From Acidobacteriota bacterium (GTDB lineage Bacteria; Acidobacteriota; Terriglobia; Bryobacterales; Bryobacteraceae): a DNA stretch of 34,147 bases. Where the stretch lies: contig JAFDVU010000065.1 in NCBI GenBank assembly GCA_018268835.1, positions 1 to 34,147 on the forward strand. Direction: 5' to 3'. The first letter of the stretch is position 1, and every line of letters begins with the position of its first letter. The notes beneath the pieces are model-generated. The model saw only the letters and a list, made by a program, of their open reading frames with translations. It was not told where the DNA came from and searched no databases. Of this stretch, positions 14,581 through 22,077 are shown piece by piece. The translations under genes were made by a program, and so were the position numbers.

Positions 14581-15687
14581 ATGATCCCCATGGCCGATCT
14601 TCAGGCGCAGTATCGCGCCATCCGCGACGAACTCGACGAGGCCGTCGGACGCGTACTCGCCAACGCGCAGTACATCCTGGGACCGGAGGTGGCGGCGTTC
14701 GAAGACGAGTTCGCGCGCTGCCAGCAGGCGGCGCACGCGATCGGAGTGAATTCCGGGACCAGCGCGCTGCACCTGGCACTGCTGGCCGCCGGCGTGGGAG
14801 CGGGCGACGAAGTGATCACGGTGCCGTTCACCTTCATCGCCACGGCGGCGGCGATCCGCTACACTGGGGCGCGGCCGGTATTCGTGGACATCGATCGGGA
14901 CACGTTCAACATGGACGCGGCGCGCATCGAAGCGGCGATCACGCCGCGCACGCGGGCGATCCTGCCGGTGCACCTGTTCGGGCAGGCGGCGGACATGGAC
15001 CCGATTCTCGAAATCGCGCGCCGGCGCGGGCTCGCCGTGATCGAGGACGCGGCGCAGGCGCACGCCGCGGAGTACCGCGGACGGAGGGTGGGCGCGCTGG
15101 GCGATGCGGGCTGCTTCAGCTTCTACCCGGCGAAAAACCTGGGCGCGTGCGGGGAAGGCGGCGCGGTGGTCACGAACAACCCCGAACTGGCGCGCAAGAT
15201 CCGGCTGCTGCGCGATTGGGGGTCGGAGAAAAAGTACGTGCATTCGCTGCCCGGCTACAACTACCGGCTGGAGGGATTGCAGGGCGCGATTCTGCGCGTG
15301 AAACTGCGGCACCTCGACGCGTGGACGGAAGCCCGCGGGCGCAACGCGGCGCTGTATGCGGAATTGCTGGCCGGCACAGCGGCGGTGCTGCCGCGCGAAA
15401 TGCCGGGCGCGCGACACGTGTGGCACTGCTACACGATCCGGGTGGCGGAGCGCGATCGCGTGCAGGGTGAGTTGCTGCGGCTGGGAGTGCAGACCGGGGT
15501 CCATTATCCGATTCCGATTCACTTGCAGCCCGCATACGCCGATCTCGGCTACCGGCCCGGCGATTTTCCGGCGGCCGAACGCGCCGCCGAAGAAGTGCTG
15601 GCGCTACCCATCCACGCGGAGTTGAGCGAAGCGCAGGTGCGGCAGGTGTCCGGCGCGCTTATCCGGACGCTCGCCGCGGGAGCGTGA
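14581..15687 (+). CDS. DegT/DnrJ/EryC1/StrS family PLP-dependent sugar aminotransferase
   Basis: 368-aa enzyme that would install an amino group on a keto-sugar nucleotide. It begins 'IPMADLQAQYRAIRDELDEAV', and 'YILGPEVAAFEDEFA' and 'GVNSGTSALHLALLAAGVGAGDEV' are family hallmarks. 'VIEDAAQAHAAEYRGRRVG' contains the PLP-contacting Asp, and Lys185 in 'CFSFYPAKNLGACGEGGA' is the Schiff-base lysine. The C-terminal 'GVQTGVHYPIPIHLQPAY' is also typical. I chose the ATG at 14581, where family similarity starts; a TTG at 14554 would add nine unrelated residues. Genes of this family typically make amino sugars for O-antigen-like glycans, consistent with the adjacent epimerases and glycosyltransferase. 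Confidence 0.95.
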   Translation: MIPMADLQAQYRAIRDELDEAVGRVLANAQYILGPEVAAFEDEFARCQQAAHAIGVNSGTSALHLALLAAGVGAGDEVITVPFTFIATAAAIRYTGARPVFVDIDRDTFNMDAARIEAAITPRTRAILPVHLFGQAADMDPILEIARRRGLAVIEDAAQAHAAEYRGRRVGALGDAGCFSFYPAKNLGACGEGGAVVTNNPELARKIRLLRDWGSEKKYVHSLPGYNYRLEGLQGAILRVKLRHLDAWTEARGRNAALYAELLAGTAAVLPREMPGARHVWHCYTIRVAERDRVQGELLRLGVQTGVHYPIPIHLQPAYADLGYRPGDFPAAERAAEEVLALPIHAELSEAQVRQVSGALIRTLAAGA

Positions 15688-15780
15688 AGTCTCACATTAA
15701 CCCGCGCTAACATTAACCCCGCTTCAGCTTCGCAACGCGCGCCGCGCGCGGCGCGTTCCACGCAACAGGAGGCAGCGGAT

Positions 15781-16083
15781 ATGAAAAAGCTGCTGTTGAT
15801 GAGCGCCGTGCTGTTGGGCACGGTTTTGACGGGCTGCGCCGGAGGCTATTACGCGGGAGCGCGCTATTACGGGCCGCCTCCGCCTCCGCGCTACGGATAT
15901 GTCGGGGTCGCGCCGGGACCGGGTTACGTGTGGGCCGACGGATTCTGGGATCTGCGCGGCGGCCGTTGGGCCTGGTCGCAGGGGCGGTGGATGCGCCCGC
16001 CGCACCGGGGCGCAAGGTGGGAGCCGAACGAATGGCGGGAAGAGCACGGCCGTTATCGCTTCCACCGCGGCGGCTGGCGGTAG
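15781..16083 (+). CDS. small WxxGRW-repeat lipoprotein
   Basis: 100-aa predicted lipoprotein. The signal peptide 'MKKLLLMSAVLLGTVLTGC' ends in a lipobox L-T-G-C with Cys19. The mature part starts Gly/Tyr rich ('GGYYAGARYYGPPPPP') and carries a 'YVWADGFWDLRGGRWAWSQG' / 'RWMRPPHRGARWEPNEW' pattern like the YXWQ or BcpO-type WxxGxW repeat proteins, short envelope proteins of unknown function. AGGAGG at 15766-15771 gives a strong ribosome site. It stands alone, 93 bp after degT, and converges on fhaA. Confidence 0.85.
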   Translation: MKKLLLMSAVLLGTVLTGCAGGYYAGARYYGPPPPPRYGYVGVAPGPGYVWADGFWDLRGGRWAWSQGRWMRPPHRGARWEPNEWREEHGRYRFHRGGWR

Positions 16084-16132
16084 ATCGCAGCTAAGTGCTC
16101 GTCATGAGATAACTGTGCCAGTCCGCTGGGAC

Positions 16133-16156
16133 CGCTCCCTTACGGTCGCGGCTCCG
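16133..16156 (+). repeat. dispersed 24-bp repeat, copy B
   Basis: Reads CGCTCCCTTACGG followed by TCGCGGCTCCG on the plus strand, with one mismatch to copy A (5723-5746), which is inverted relative to it. It lies in the convergent gap between the lipoprotein and FhaA-like genes and contributes the left arm of the inverted repeat at 16146-16176. Confidence 0.6.
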
Positions 16157-16176
16157 CACCGGGCGCTGAGCCGCGA
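16146..16176. repeat. 9-bp inverted repeat in convergent intergenic region
   Basis: TCGCGGCTC (16146-16154) and GAGCCGCGA (16168-16176) are perfect inverse complements around a 13-nt loop. The position between two converging genes suits a bidirectional terminator, but no T-run follows directly; six Ts occur only at about 16230. It may simply be the structured part of the dispersed repeat. Confidence 0.5.
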
Positions 16177-16245
16177 TCCCGGAGGCCCGGGGATACGTTT
16201 TGTACCTCCTCGGAACTCCTGGAAATCGATTTTTTCTGACAGGCC

Positions 16246-17010
16246 TTAACGTTCGAAGCGCAGGCAGGCGCGTCCCAGGTAGATTTCGTCGCCGTTGCGC
16301 AGGCGTTCGCCGCGGCGGTCGCCGGAGGGCACTTCGATGGAGCGGCCGTCGCGGAAGACGCGGGTGCCGAACTCGCTGCCGTCGTCGGCGATGCGGTACT
16401 CGCCCTCTTCGACGAAGATGTGGGCGTGGCGGCGCGAGACGGTGGCATTGGCCTCGCCGGCGCCCTCTTCGAAGACGACGTCGTTGCGGCGGATCACGCG
16501 GTGATCGCTATCGGTCAACTCGGCCATGCGGCCGAGGTTGACGCGCGGGCGGTCCAGGGTGAATTCGCCGGACCCGGCCTTGCCCTTGACCACCACCAGG
16601 CGCGCGGTTTCGAGGGGGGCGGCGGCGGGTTTGGGCGCGTCGGCGAAGTACTCGATCTCGTACGCGCCTTCGCCCGCAGCGCCGGTGCGCACTTCCACGG
16701 TGAAGCCGCGCGGGATTTCGCAGCCGGAGCGTTCCAGCATCTCGCGGAGCCCGGCGGGCAGGCGCTCGGCGAAGGCGCCCTGCAAGAGCGTGCGCCGCTC
16801 CTCATCGGCGCCGATGAGCGTGACCACGACGCGTCCGAACGGGAACACTCTGCGACCGTGCGCCACCACCCGCACCTGGCTTTCGATTTCCCGGAGGATG
16901 GCGCGGTGGACCACGACCAGGTCTTCCGATTGCGCCGGTCCGAACAGGCGCTCGGTGGCGCGGCGGAACCCGCGCTCGATGGATTTTTCGATTTCCGCGA
17001 AGAGGCTCAT
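16246..17010 (-). CDS. fhaA: FhaA-like FHA-domain protein with DUF3662-type N-terminus
   Basis: 254-aa cytoplasmic phosphothreonine-binding protein. Residues 1-120 ('LFAEIEKSIERGFRRATERLFG', then 'VVVHRAILREIESQVRV', then 'GRVVVTLIG') match the layout of the FhaA N-terminal domain (DUF3662) of actinobacteria. The C-terminal third is an FHA domain with 'VNLGRMAE', 'TVSRRHAHIFVEEGEYRIADD', 'GSEFGTRVFRDG' and 'LRNGDEIYLG'. In mycobacteria FhaA binds phosphorylated MviN/CwsA-type cell-wall partners; the role here is inferred by context. The ATG overlaps the stop of the SEDS-PBP gene by 4 bp. It is the last gene of the kinase/cell-wall operon. Confidence 0.85.
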   Translation of the reverse strand: MSLFAEIEKSIERGFRRATERLFGPAQSEDLVVVHRAILREIESQVRVVAHGRRVFPFGRVVVTLIGADEERRTLLQGAFAERLPAGLREMLERSGCEIPRGFTVEVRTGAAGEGAYEIEYFADAPKPAAAPLETARLVVVKGKAGSGEFTLDRPRVNLGRMAELTDSDHRVIRRNDVVFEEGAGEANATVSRRHAHIFVEEGEYRIADDGSEFGTRVFRDGRSIEVPSGDRRGERLRNGDEIYLGRACLRFER

Positions 17011-20000
17011 GGCTGGATCAGGCCCAGTTTCACGGCGTCGTTGACGATTTCGGCCGCCGCGGGCGCGGAAGCCGTTCCGCCGTAGACTCCATTTTCCACC
17101 AGCACGCTGAACGCGATGCGGTGCGCGCCCGCGCCGTAGGGGGCATAGCCGATGAACCAGGCGTGGGAAGGCGCGGAGGCGAGTTCGGCGGTGCCGGTCT
17201 TGCCGGCGACGGGCGCGGCGGCGACGGCCGCGCGGCGTCCCGTGCCGCCGGTCACGACCTCGCGCATGAAGCGGCCGAGCGTCTCAGCCGCCGCGGGCGT
17301 GAGCACGGGCGCGGGCGCGGCCAAGCGGGTATTGCTCTCGCCGGCGAGCCAGCGTCCCTGCGGCATGGCCCCGCCGTTGGCAACGGTGGCCGCGACGCGC
17401 GCCATCTGGAAGGGCGAAGCCACAACCTCGCCCTGCCCGTAGGCGGATTGGCCGAGCGATTTCTTCAACTCCGCGGCGGAATCGGGCGACGCAGTGGCGA
17501 TGCCGAGCAGTTGCGCGGTATCGTGCAGGGCTTCGGCGCCCACGCTGTAGGTGCCGAGCTGCGCGAAGTAGGCGTTGCAGGAGACGACGAGCCCGCGTTC
17601 AAGATCGAGCACGCCGTGCGGCGCGCGGTCCTGGACATCGTCGCGGATGGGGCGGCGCGAACCCTTGAGGTAGTTACCCACGCGGCCGTCGGGGAGCCGC
17701 ACGCATTCATAGGTTTTGTGCGTGAGGTTGGGATCCTTGCGCAGCGCGGCCATCGCGGTCACAACCTTGAACGTGGAGCCGGGGGGATAGAGGCCGTAGC
17801 GCGCGCGGTCGAGCCAGGGATTGTTTTCGGGATCGGCGACTGCGGCGGCGGCGTTGACGTCGGGCGCGGGCAGACTCACGGCGGCCAGAAGGTCGCCGGT
17901 GGCGGGATCCATCACGACCGCGGCGCCCTTCTCCACGCCCGCCTTTTTGAGCGCGTCGCGCAGGATCGCGGCCACCTGCATTTCGAAGCGCGCGTCGATG
18001 GTCATGCGCACGTCGCGCGGGCGGTCGAGGATGCGGCGCACTTCGGGCGCGTTGGGATCGTGGCGGTGGCGGAGCAGGGGGAGGAGTTCGCGATAGTCGT
18101 AGCGCAGGGTGCGTTCGAGCTTGCCGGTCCTGGGGTTCTTCACTTCGAGCAGCGTGGGGCGGTCGTCGTAGCCGCGCAGGCGGCGGGCGGAATCGCGCTC
18201 CACGAAGGAGGTGTTGCTCGCGCCCCAGCGCAAGCGGGTGCGCAGATCGCCCAGCAGGTCGAACATCACGCCGCCGAAGGGGTAGTAGCGGGAGTCGGCG
18301 CGCGGGCAGGCGCGGTCCAGGTCGATGCCAAGCGCGGCGTATTCGGCGCGGTGCTTTTCGAGTTCGTTCCAGTCGCTGGTGGCCAGGGGCAGACCGTTGC
18401 GATCGTAGATCGTGCCCTTGGGAATCTCGCGCTTGATTTCCTCGAGGCGCGGATTGTACTGGTAGCGGCGCGCGCCATCGGCCTGCACCACGAGCGTGCC
18501 GGCTCCGGCGGTGGCGTCGCCGTGGATCACCTGCACCCACGCGGCCTTGGCCGCGATCGCCACGCCGGCGGCGGCGAAAATCAGGCACGCGGCTTTCGCA
18601 GGAGTGGCGAAGGAACGGGGCTCTCCGCCGGGGCGGATCGCCAGCAGGATGCCGAACACCGCGAAGTTGGCCAGCAGCGCCGTGCGCCCGTAGCTGAGGA
18701 AAGGCGTGACCACGCCGGAAAGCGGGAACAGGCCGAGCGATCCGCCGGCGATGAGCAGGACCTGCAATGCCGTGGCGGCGGTGAGTCCGGCGGCGAGGAA
18801 GAATTCGTAGTCGGTGCGCGCGCGCAGCGCAATTTTCAGCGAGCGCCACACCAGGAACGCGTAGAGCGCCAGCACCAGGGCCACGCCGAGGAAGCCGGTC
18901 TCTTCGCCGAGCGCGGAGAGGATCAGGTCGGTGTGGGCGGCGGGCACGATGGCGGCGTCGCCCTGCCCGATGCCGGTCCCGGCCAGGCCTCCGCTCGAGT
19001 AGGCCCACAACGAGTGGGCGAGTTGATCGCCGCCGTGCACCACGTTGTCCCAGGGCGAAAGCCACATGGAGACGCGCTCGCCGACGGTGTGCGGCACGCC
19101 GATCACGTAACCGAAGACGAAGCCCGCAGCGAGCAGCGCGAATCCGGCCAGCGGCACCAGCGCGCTGGCGCCGGCGATGCCGTAGAGCACCAGGAACACG
19201 CTGGCGAACACCAGCGCCGGGCCCATGTCCTTTTGCAGGAAGAAGAAGCCCAGCGAAAGCGCGACAGAGAACAGCACCGGCAGCGTGTACTCGACCGGCG
19301 GGATGCCGAAGCGCGCCAGCGCGGGACGCGTTTCGCGCGCGTGGCGCAGCACGTCCCAGCGGGTGGCGAAGTAGCCGGCGAGGAAGAAGACGAGCAGCAG
19401 GCGGATGATCTCCACCGGCTGAAAGCCGAACAGGTTCACCTTGGCATCGCTGGTGCCCGGACCTTTACCGAAGGCGATCAGCAGCGCGGAGATGGCGAAG
19501 CTCGCGATCAGCGGGACGAAGCTGAGCCTGCCGGTGAGGCGCTCGTAATCCAGGCAGCTCAGCCCGCCCATGAGCACGACGCCCGCGGCCGCGCCCTGCG
19601 CGAAGTCGACGAAGAGCAGGGTATCGCGCACCGGGTCGCGCAGCCCGATCATGAGCATCAGCCCGATGCCGCTGAGCAGCAGGATGGCGGGGAGGAAGAG
19701 CTGATCGCCGGCGAATCCGCGCAGGCTCCAGAACACGTGCACCAGGAGAAAGGCCGCGAAGAAGAGGCCGACCCAGAGGCGGAAATCGTGCTCCCACGCG
19801 GCCGGACGGCGCACCACGAAGAGCGGCTTGAGGCGGTGGAACTGGTCCGTGGTGAGCACGTGCGCGCGCAGGATGGCGCCGGTGTTGGGGAGCGTGCCGC
19901 TGAGGTAGTAGATCTCCTTGACGGCGGCGTCGCGGTCGCGCGGCGAGGGGAAGAGCGGCGCCAGGGCAGGCAGCAGGTCCTCGCGGGCGGAGAGGCCGTT

Positions 20001-20207
20001 GAGGTTGAGCAGGCGTTTGGCGGTGAGTCCGGCTTCGATTTCGGCAAGCGGGGCGGCCTTTTCCCTGTGCTCCAGGAACAGCCCACCGCCCACCAGAGCG
20101 CCGGCAACCAGCAGGCCGATCAATTCGGTGGCGCGCCAGCCGCCGCGCCGGGCCGCGACCTGCCGCACGGCGGCGCGCTCCACCGATCTGCTGCGTGTCA
20201 CCGCCAT
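17007..20207 (-). CDS. SEDS glycosyltransferase (FtsW/RodA) fused to class B penicillin-binding protein
   Basis: 1066-aa protein joining peptidoglycan polymerase and cross-linker in one chain. Residues 1-140 hold a first membrane helix and a periplasmic segment. About 145-530 is a polytopic SEDS domain: 'FFLQKDMGPALVFASVF', 'SLWAYSSGGLAGTGIGQG', 'HTDLILSALGEETGFLGVAL' and 'FLSYGRTALLANFAVFGILL' are FtsW/RodA hallmarks. A further helix (about 545-560) leads to a class B PBP: 'IPKGTIYDRNGLPLATS', then the transpeptidase motifs S811-T-F-K814, S876-C-N878 and K1003-T-G1005. RodA and FtsW are normally separate from their PBP partners (RodA-PBP2, FtsW-PBP3), so the order SEDS then PBP in one frame is notable. 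No stop or frame change interrupts the join. ATG at 20207 lies 1 bp after the upstream kinase stop; FhaA overlaps by 4 bp. Whether it serves elongation or division is unresolved. Confidence 0.94.
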   Translation of the reverse strand: MAVTRSRSVERAAVRQVAARRGGWRATELIGLLVAGALVGGGLFLEHREKAAPLAEIEAGLTAKRLLNLNGLSAREDLLPALAPLFPSPRDRDAAVKEIYYLSGTLPNTGAILRAHVLTTDQFHRLKPLFVVRRPAAWEHDFRLWVGLFFAAFLLVHVFWSLRGFAGDQLFLPAILLLSGIGLMLMIGLRDPVRDTLLFVDFAQGAAAGVVLMGGLSCLDYERLTGRLSFVPLIASFAISALLIAFGKGPGTSDAKVNLFGFQPVEIIRLLLVFFLAGYFATRWDVLRHARETRPALARFGIPPVEYTLPVLFSVALSLGFFFLQKDMGPALVFASVFLVLYGIAGASALVPLAGFALLAAGFVFGYVIGVPHTVGERVSMWLSPWDNVVHGGDQLAHSLWAYSSGGLAGTGIGQGDAAIVPAAHTDLILSALGEETGFLGVALVLALYAFLVWRSLKIALRARTDYEFFLAAGLTAATALQVLLIAGGSLGLFPLSGVVTPFLSYGRTALLANFAVFGILLAIRPGGEPRSFATPAKAACLIFAAAGVAIAAKAAWVQVIHGDATAGAGTLVVQADGARRYQYNPRLEEIKREIPKGTIYDRNGLPLATSDWNELEKHRAEYAALGIDLDRACPRADSRYYPFGGVMFDLLGDLRTRLRWGASNTSFVERDSARRLRGYDDRPTLLEVKNPRTGKLERTLRYDYRELLPLLRHRHDPNAPEVRRILDRPRDVRMTIDARFEMQVAAILRDALKKAGVEKGAAVVMDPATGDLLAAVSLPAPDVNAAAAVADPENNPWLDRARYGLYPPGSTFKVVTAMAALRKDPNLTHKTYECVRLPDGRVGNYLKGSRRPIRDDVQDRAPHGVLDLERGLVVSCNAYFAQLGTYSVGAEALHDTAQLLGIATASPDSAAELKKSLGQSAYGQGEVVASPFQMARVAATVANGGAMPQGRWLAGESNTRLAAPAPVLTPAAAETLGRFMREVVTGGTGRRAAVAAAPVAGKTGTAELASAPSHAWFIGYAPYGAGAHRIAFSVLVENGVYGGTASAPAAAEIVNDAVKLGLIQP

Positions 20208-20208
20208 A

Positions 20209-22077
20209 CTACTGCTGCTGCCCCGAATCGATCTGCATCAGGCGGAAGTTGACCAGGTCCAGGCGGTCGCGGAGTTTGAGGAGGGAATCGTTGGCGTTGC
20301 CCCAGGGCGCGACCTCCTGGTAAAGCTCCATGGCGTGCTTGTAATCGTCGGCGGCGCGCTGCAACTGGTCCTTTTCGGCGGGCAGGCCCTTGACGCTTTT
20401 GGAATCGTTGGCCAGGCGGTCGGCGCGGTCGCGATAGCCGTCAGCGAGTTGGCTCTTTTCGCGGTTGCCCATCCGGTAGCCGCGCTTCTCGGCTTCGCCC
20501 AACGCCTCGTAGGCCTTGTCCAGGTCCTTGAGTCCGTAAACGTACACCCGCGCGAGGCCGAGTTGCGGATCGGGTGAGCGCGGCATCAGGTGCTGCGCGT
20601 CGTTGAACTTTTCCACCGCCTGGCGCAGTTCCGCGGAACTGCGGTGCACGGTGCCGTTGATGCGGGCGATGTGGCCTTCGGCGAGGCGGAGTCGTCCGCG
20701 CGGCGCGTCGCCGGGATCGGTCTCGAGAGCATGCGCGGCCAACACGCGGGCGTGTTCCCAATCCTTCTCATAGACCGGCTGGTCGGTAGTGCGGTAGGTA
20801 TCGATCACCTGGTCGGCGGCCGCCAGCAGTTTCTGCTCGACGAGTTTGCGCGGCCGGCTCAGCAGGAAAGACGAAGGATTGGGCCGGGAAAGTTCCGTCC
20901 ATTGCGACCAGATCCGGTCGGCGTCGGTGAGCTGCTCGGATTCGATGGCGCGGGCAAGCTGCTGTCCGCGCTGGTACATGCGATAGTCGCCGGCCAGGTT
21001 CCAGAGGCCGTAGAGCATGCTGGCGGCAATCAGGCCGAGCACCACGCGCACCGTGATCGCCAATGCCGAGCGGCGCTTCGTGGCGGGGCGGGGCGTGCCG
21101 GCAGCGGTGCGCACCGTGGCGGGTGAAGGGGAGTGCGCGGTGCGGCGAGTTGCCTCGATATCCTCGGCGCGGGGCGAGGTGCGGCGGGTGGCGTCGGGAT
21201 CGTCGAGCGGGGGCGCGGAGACTTCGCGGCCTTCACGGAAGGCGTCCAGGTCGAGGGCGAACGCGGCGGCGGCGGGGTAGCGCATCGCCGGATCCGGCGA
21301 GAGCGCCTGGGCGAGGATGCGGCGCAGCGGCTCCGGCGTGGATTCGGGCAGCGGCGCGGCGGGGGCGCGATTGCGGATGCGGCGCTCCAGTTGTTCGGTG
21401 CTGGACCCGCTATAGGGCTGCGAGCCGGCCACCATTTCGTAGAGCATCACGGCCAGCGACCACAGGTCGCTAGCCCGATTGACCTCGCCGCTTTCCAGCC
21501 GCTCCGGCGACGCGTAGGGCACGCTGCCGAATTCGTTGCGCGTCAGCTTGCGCGAGAGCGACAGGGCCTTGGCGATGCCGAAATCGAGCACCCTGACTTC
21601 GCCGCCCGGAGCGATGCGGATGTTTTTCGGCTTGATGTCGCCGTGGACGATGCCGCGAAATTCCTTGCCGTCCTGCTCCACGGCGAGGCTGTGCGCGTGC
21701 TCGAGCGTGCGCGCCACGGCCGCAGCGACTTCCACCGCGAAGCCGGTGGCCAGAGGACCGCGGCGCATCAATTCGGCGAGGTCCTGCCCTTCGACGTACT
21801 CCATGGCGACGAAGAAGAAGCCGCCCGCGTCGCCGGCGTCGTAGACGCGCACGACGCGCGGATCGATCTCCGCGAGCCGCGCCTGCAGCAGCGCGCCGCG
21901 CCGCTCGGCCTCGATGCTGTCGCGGGTGTCGGCATCCGGCGCGTGCTCGATCAGCTTCAGCGCCACCTGGTGTCCGCGCGTGGTCTCCACCGCAAGATAC
22001 ACGTCGGCCATGCCCCCGCGCCCAAGCTTGTGGAGGATCTCGTAATTGCCGATCTTGCGGCTGGCGGGAGCGATCAT
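20209..22077 (-). CDS. membrane Ser/Thr protein kinase (PknB-like) with extracytoplasmic helical region
   Basis: 622-aa eukaryotic-like kinase. The kinase domain spans about residues 10-275: 'LGRGGMADVYLA' P-loop, Lys41 in 'VALKLIEH', catalytic loop 'HGDIKPKNIRI' (HGD instead of HRD), 'VLDFGIAKALSL' and 'FGSVPYASPERLESGEVN'. A Thr/Arg-rich juxtamembrane stretch with several 'ATRRT' motifs could be phosphorylated. One membrane helix lies around 'VVLGLIAASMLYGLWNLAG'. About 220 residues follow outside, Ala/Leu/Arg-rich and TPR-like, with no PASTA repeats. The ATG at 22077 has AGGAGGTG 8 nt upstream and overlaps the PP2C stop by 4 bp; the longer frame upstream is shadow. Likely substrates include the FHA-bound proteins and the SEDS-PBP fusion of this operon. 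Confidence 0.93.
   Translation of the reverse strand: MIAPASRKIGNYEILHKLGRGGMADVYLAVETTRGHQVALKLIEHAPDADTRDSIEAERRGALLQARLAEIDPRVVRVYDAGDAGGFFFVAMEYVEGQDLAELMRRGPLATGFAVEVAAAVARTLEHAHSLAVEQDGKEFRGIVHGDIKPKNIRIAPGGEVRVLDFGIAKALSLSRKLTRNEFGSVPYASPERLESGEVNRASDLWSLAVMLYEMVAGSQPYSGSSTEQLERRIRNRAPAAPLPESTPEPLRRILAQALSPDPAMRYPAAAAFALDLDAFREGREVSAPPLDDPDATRRTSPRAEDIEATRRTAHSPSPATVRTAAGTPRPATKRRSALAITVRVVLGLIAASMLYGLWNLAGDYRMYQRGQQLARAIESEQLTDADRIWSQWTELSRPNPSSFLLSRPRKLVEQKLLAAADQVIDTYRTTDQPVYEKDWEHARVLAAHALETDPGDAPRGRLRLAEGHIARINGTVHRSSAELRQAVEKFNDAQHLMPRSPDPQLGLARVYVYGLKDLDKAYEALGEAEKRGYRMGNREKSQLADGYRDRADRLANDSKSVKGLPAEKDQLQRAADDYKHAMELYQEVAPWGNANDSLLKLRDRLDLVNFRLMQIDSGQQQ

Noticed and set aside
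14491..15522. A 343-codon minus-strand frame opposite the DegT aminotransferase
   Set aside because: Translation is His/Arg/Val rich with no motifs, and the plus strand carries the intact PLP enzyme.
15690..15722. Short direct repeat ACATTAACCC, two copies
   Set aside because: Two 10-bp copies 16 bp apart before the lipoprotein gene are too short and too few to call an iteron, operator or origin.
16190..16240. Rho-independent terminator with T-run at about 16230
   Set aside because: The six Ts are about 50 nt beyond the nearest strong stem, and the GGAGG/CCTCC pairing in between is weak with a long loop.
17121..20252. A 1043-codon open frame on the plus strand opposite the SEDS-PBP gene
   Set aside because: Composition is an Arg/Gly/Ala/Glu/His-rich shadow of a high-GC gene; the minus strand encodes complete recognised domains. 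The same applies to the long plus-strand frames at 24257-27385 and 4746-6437.
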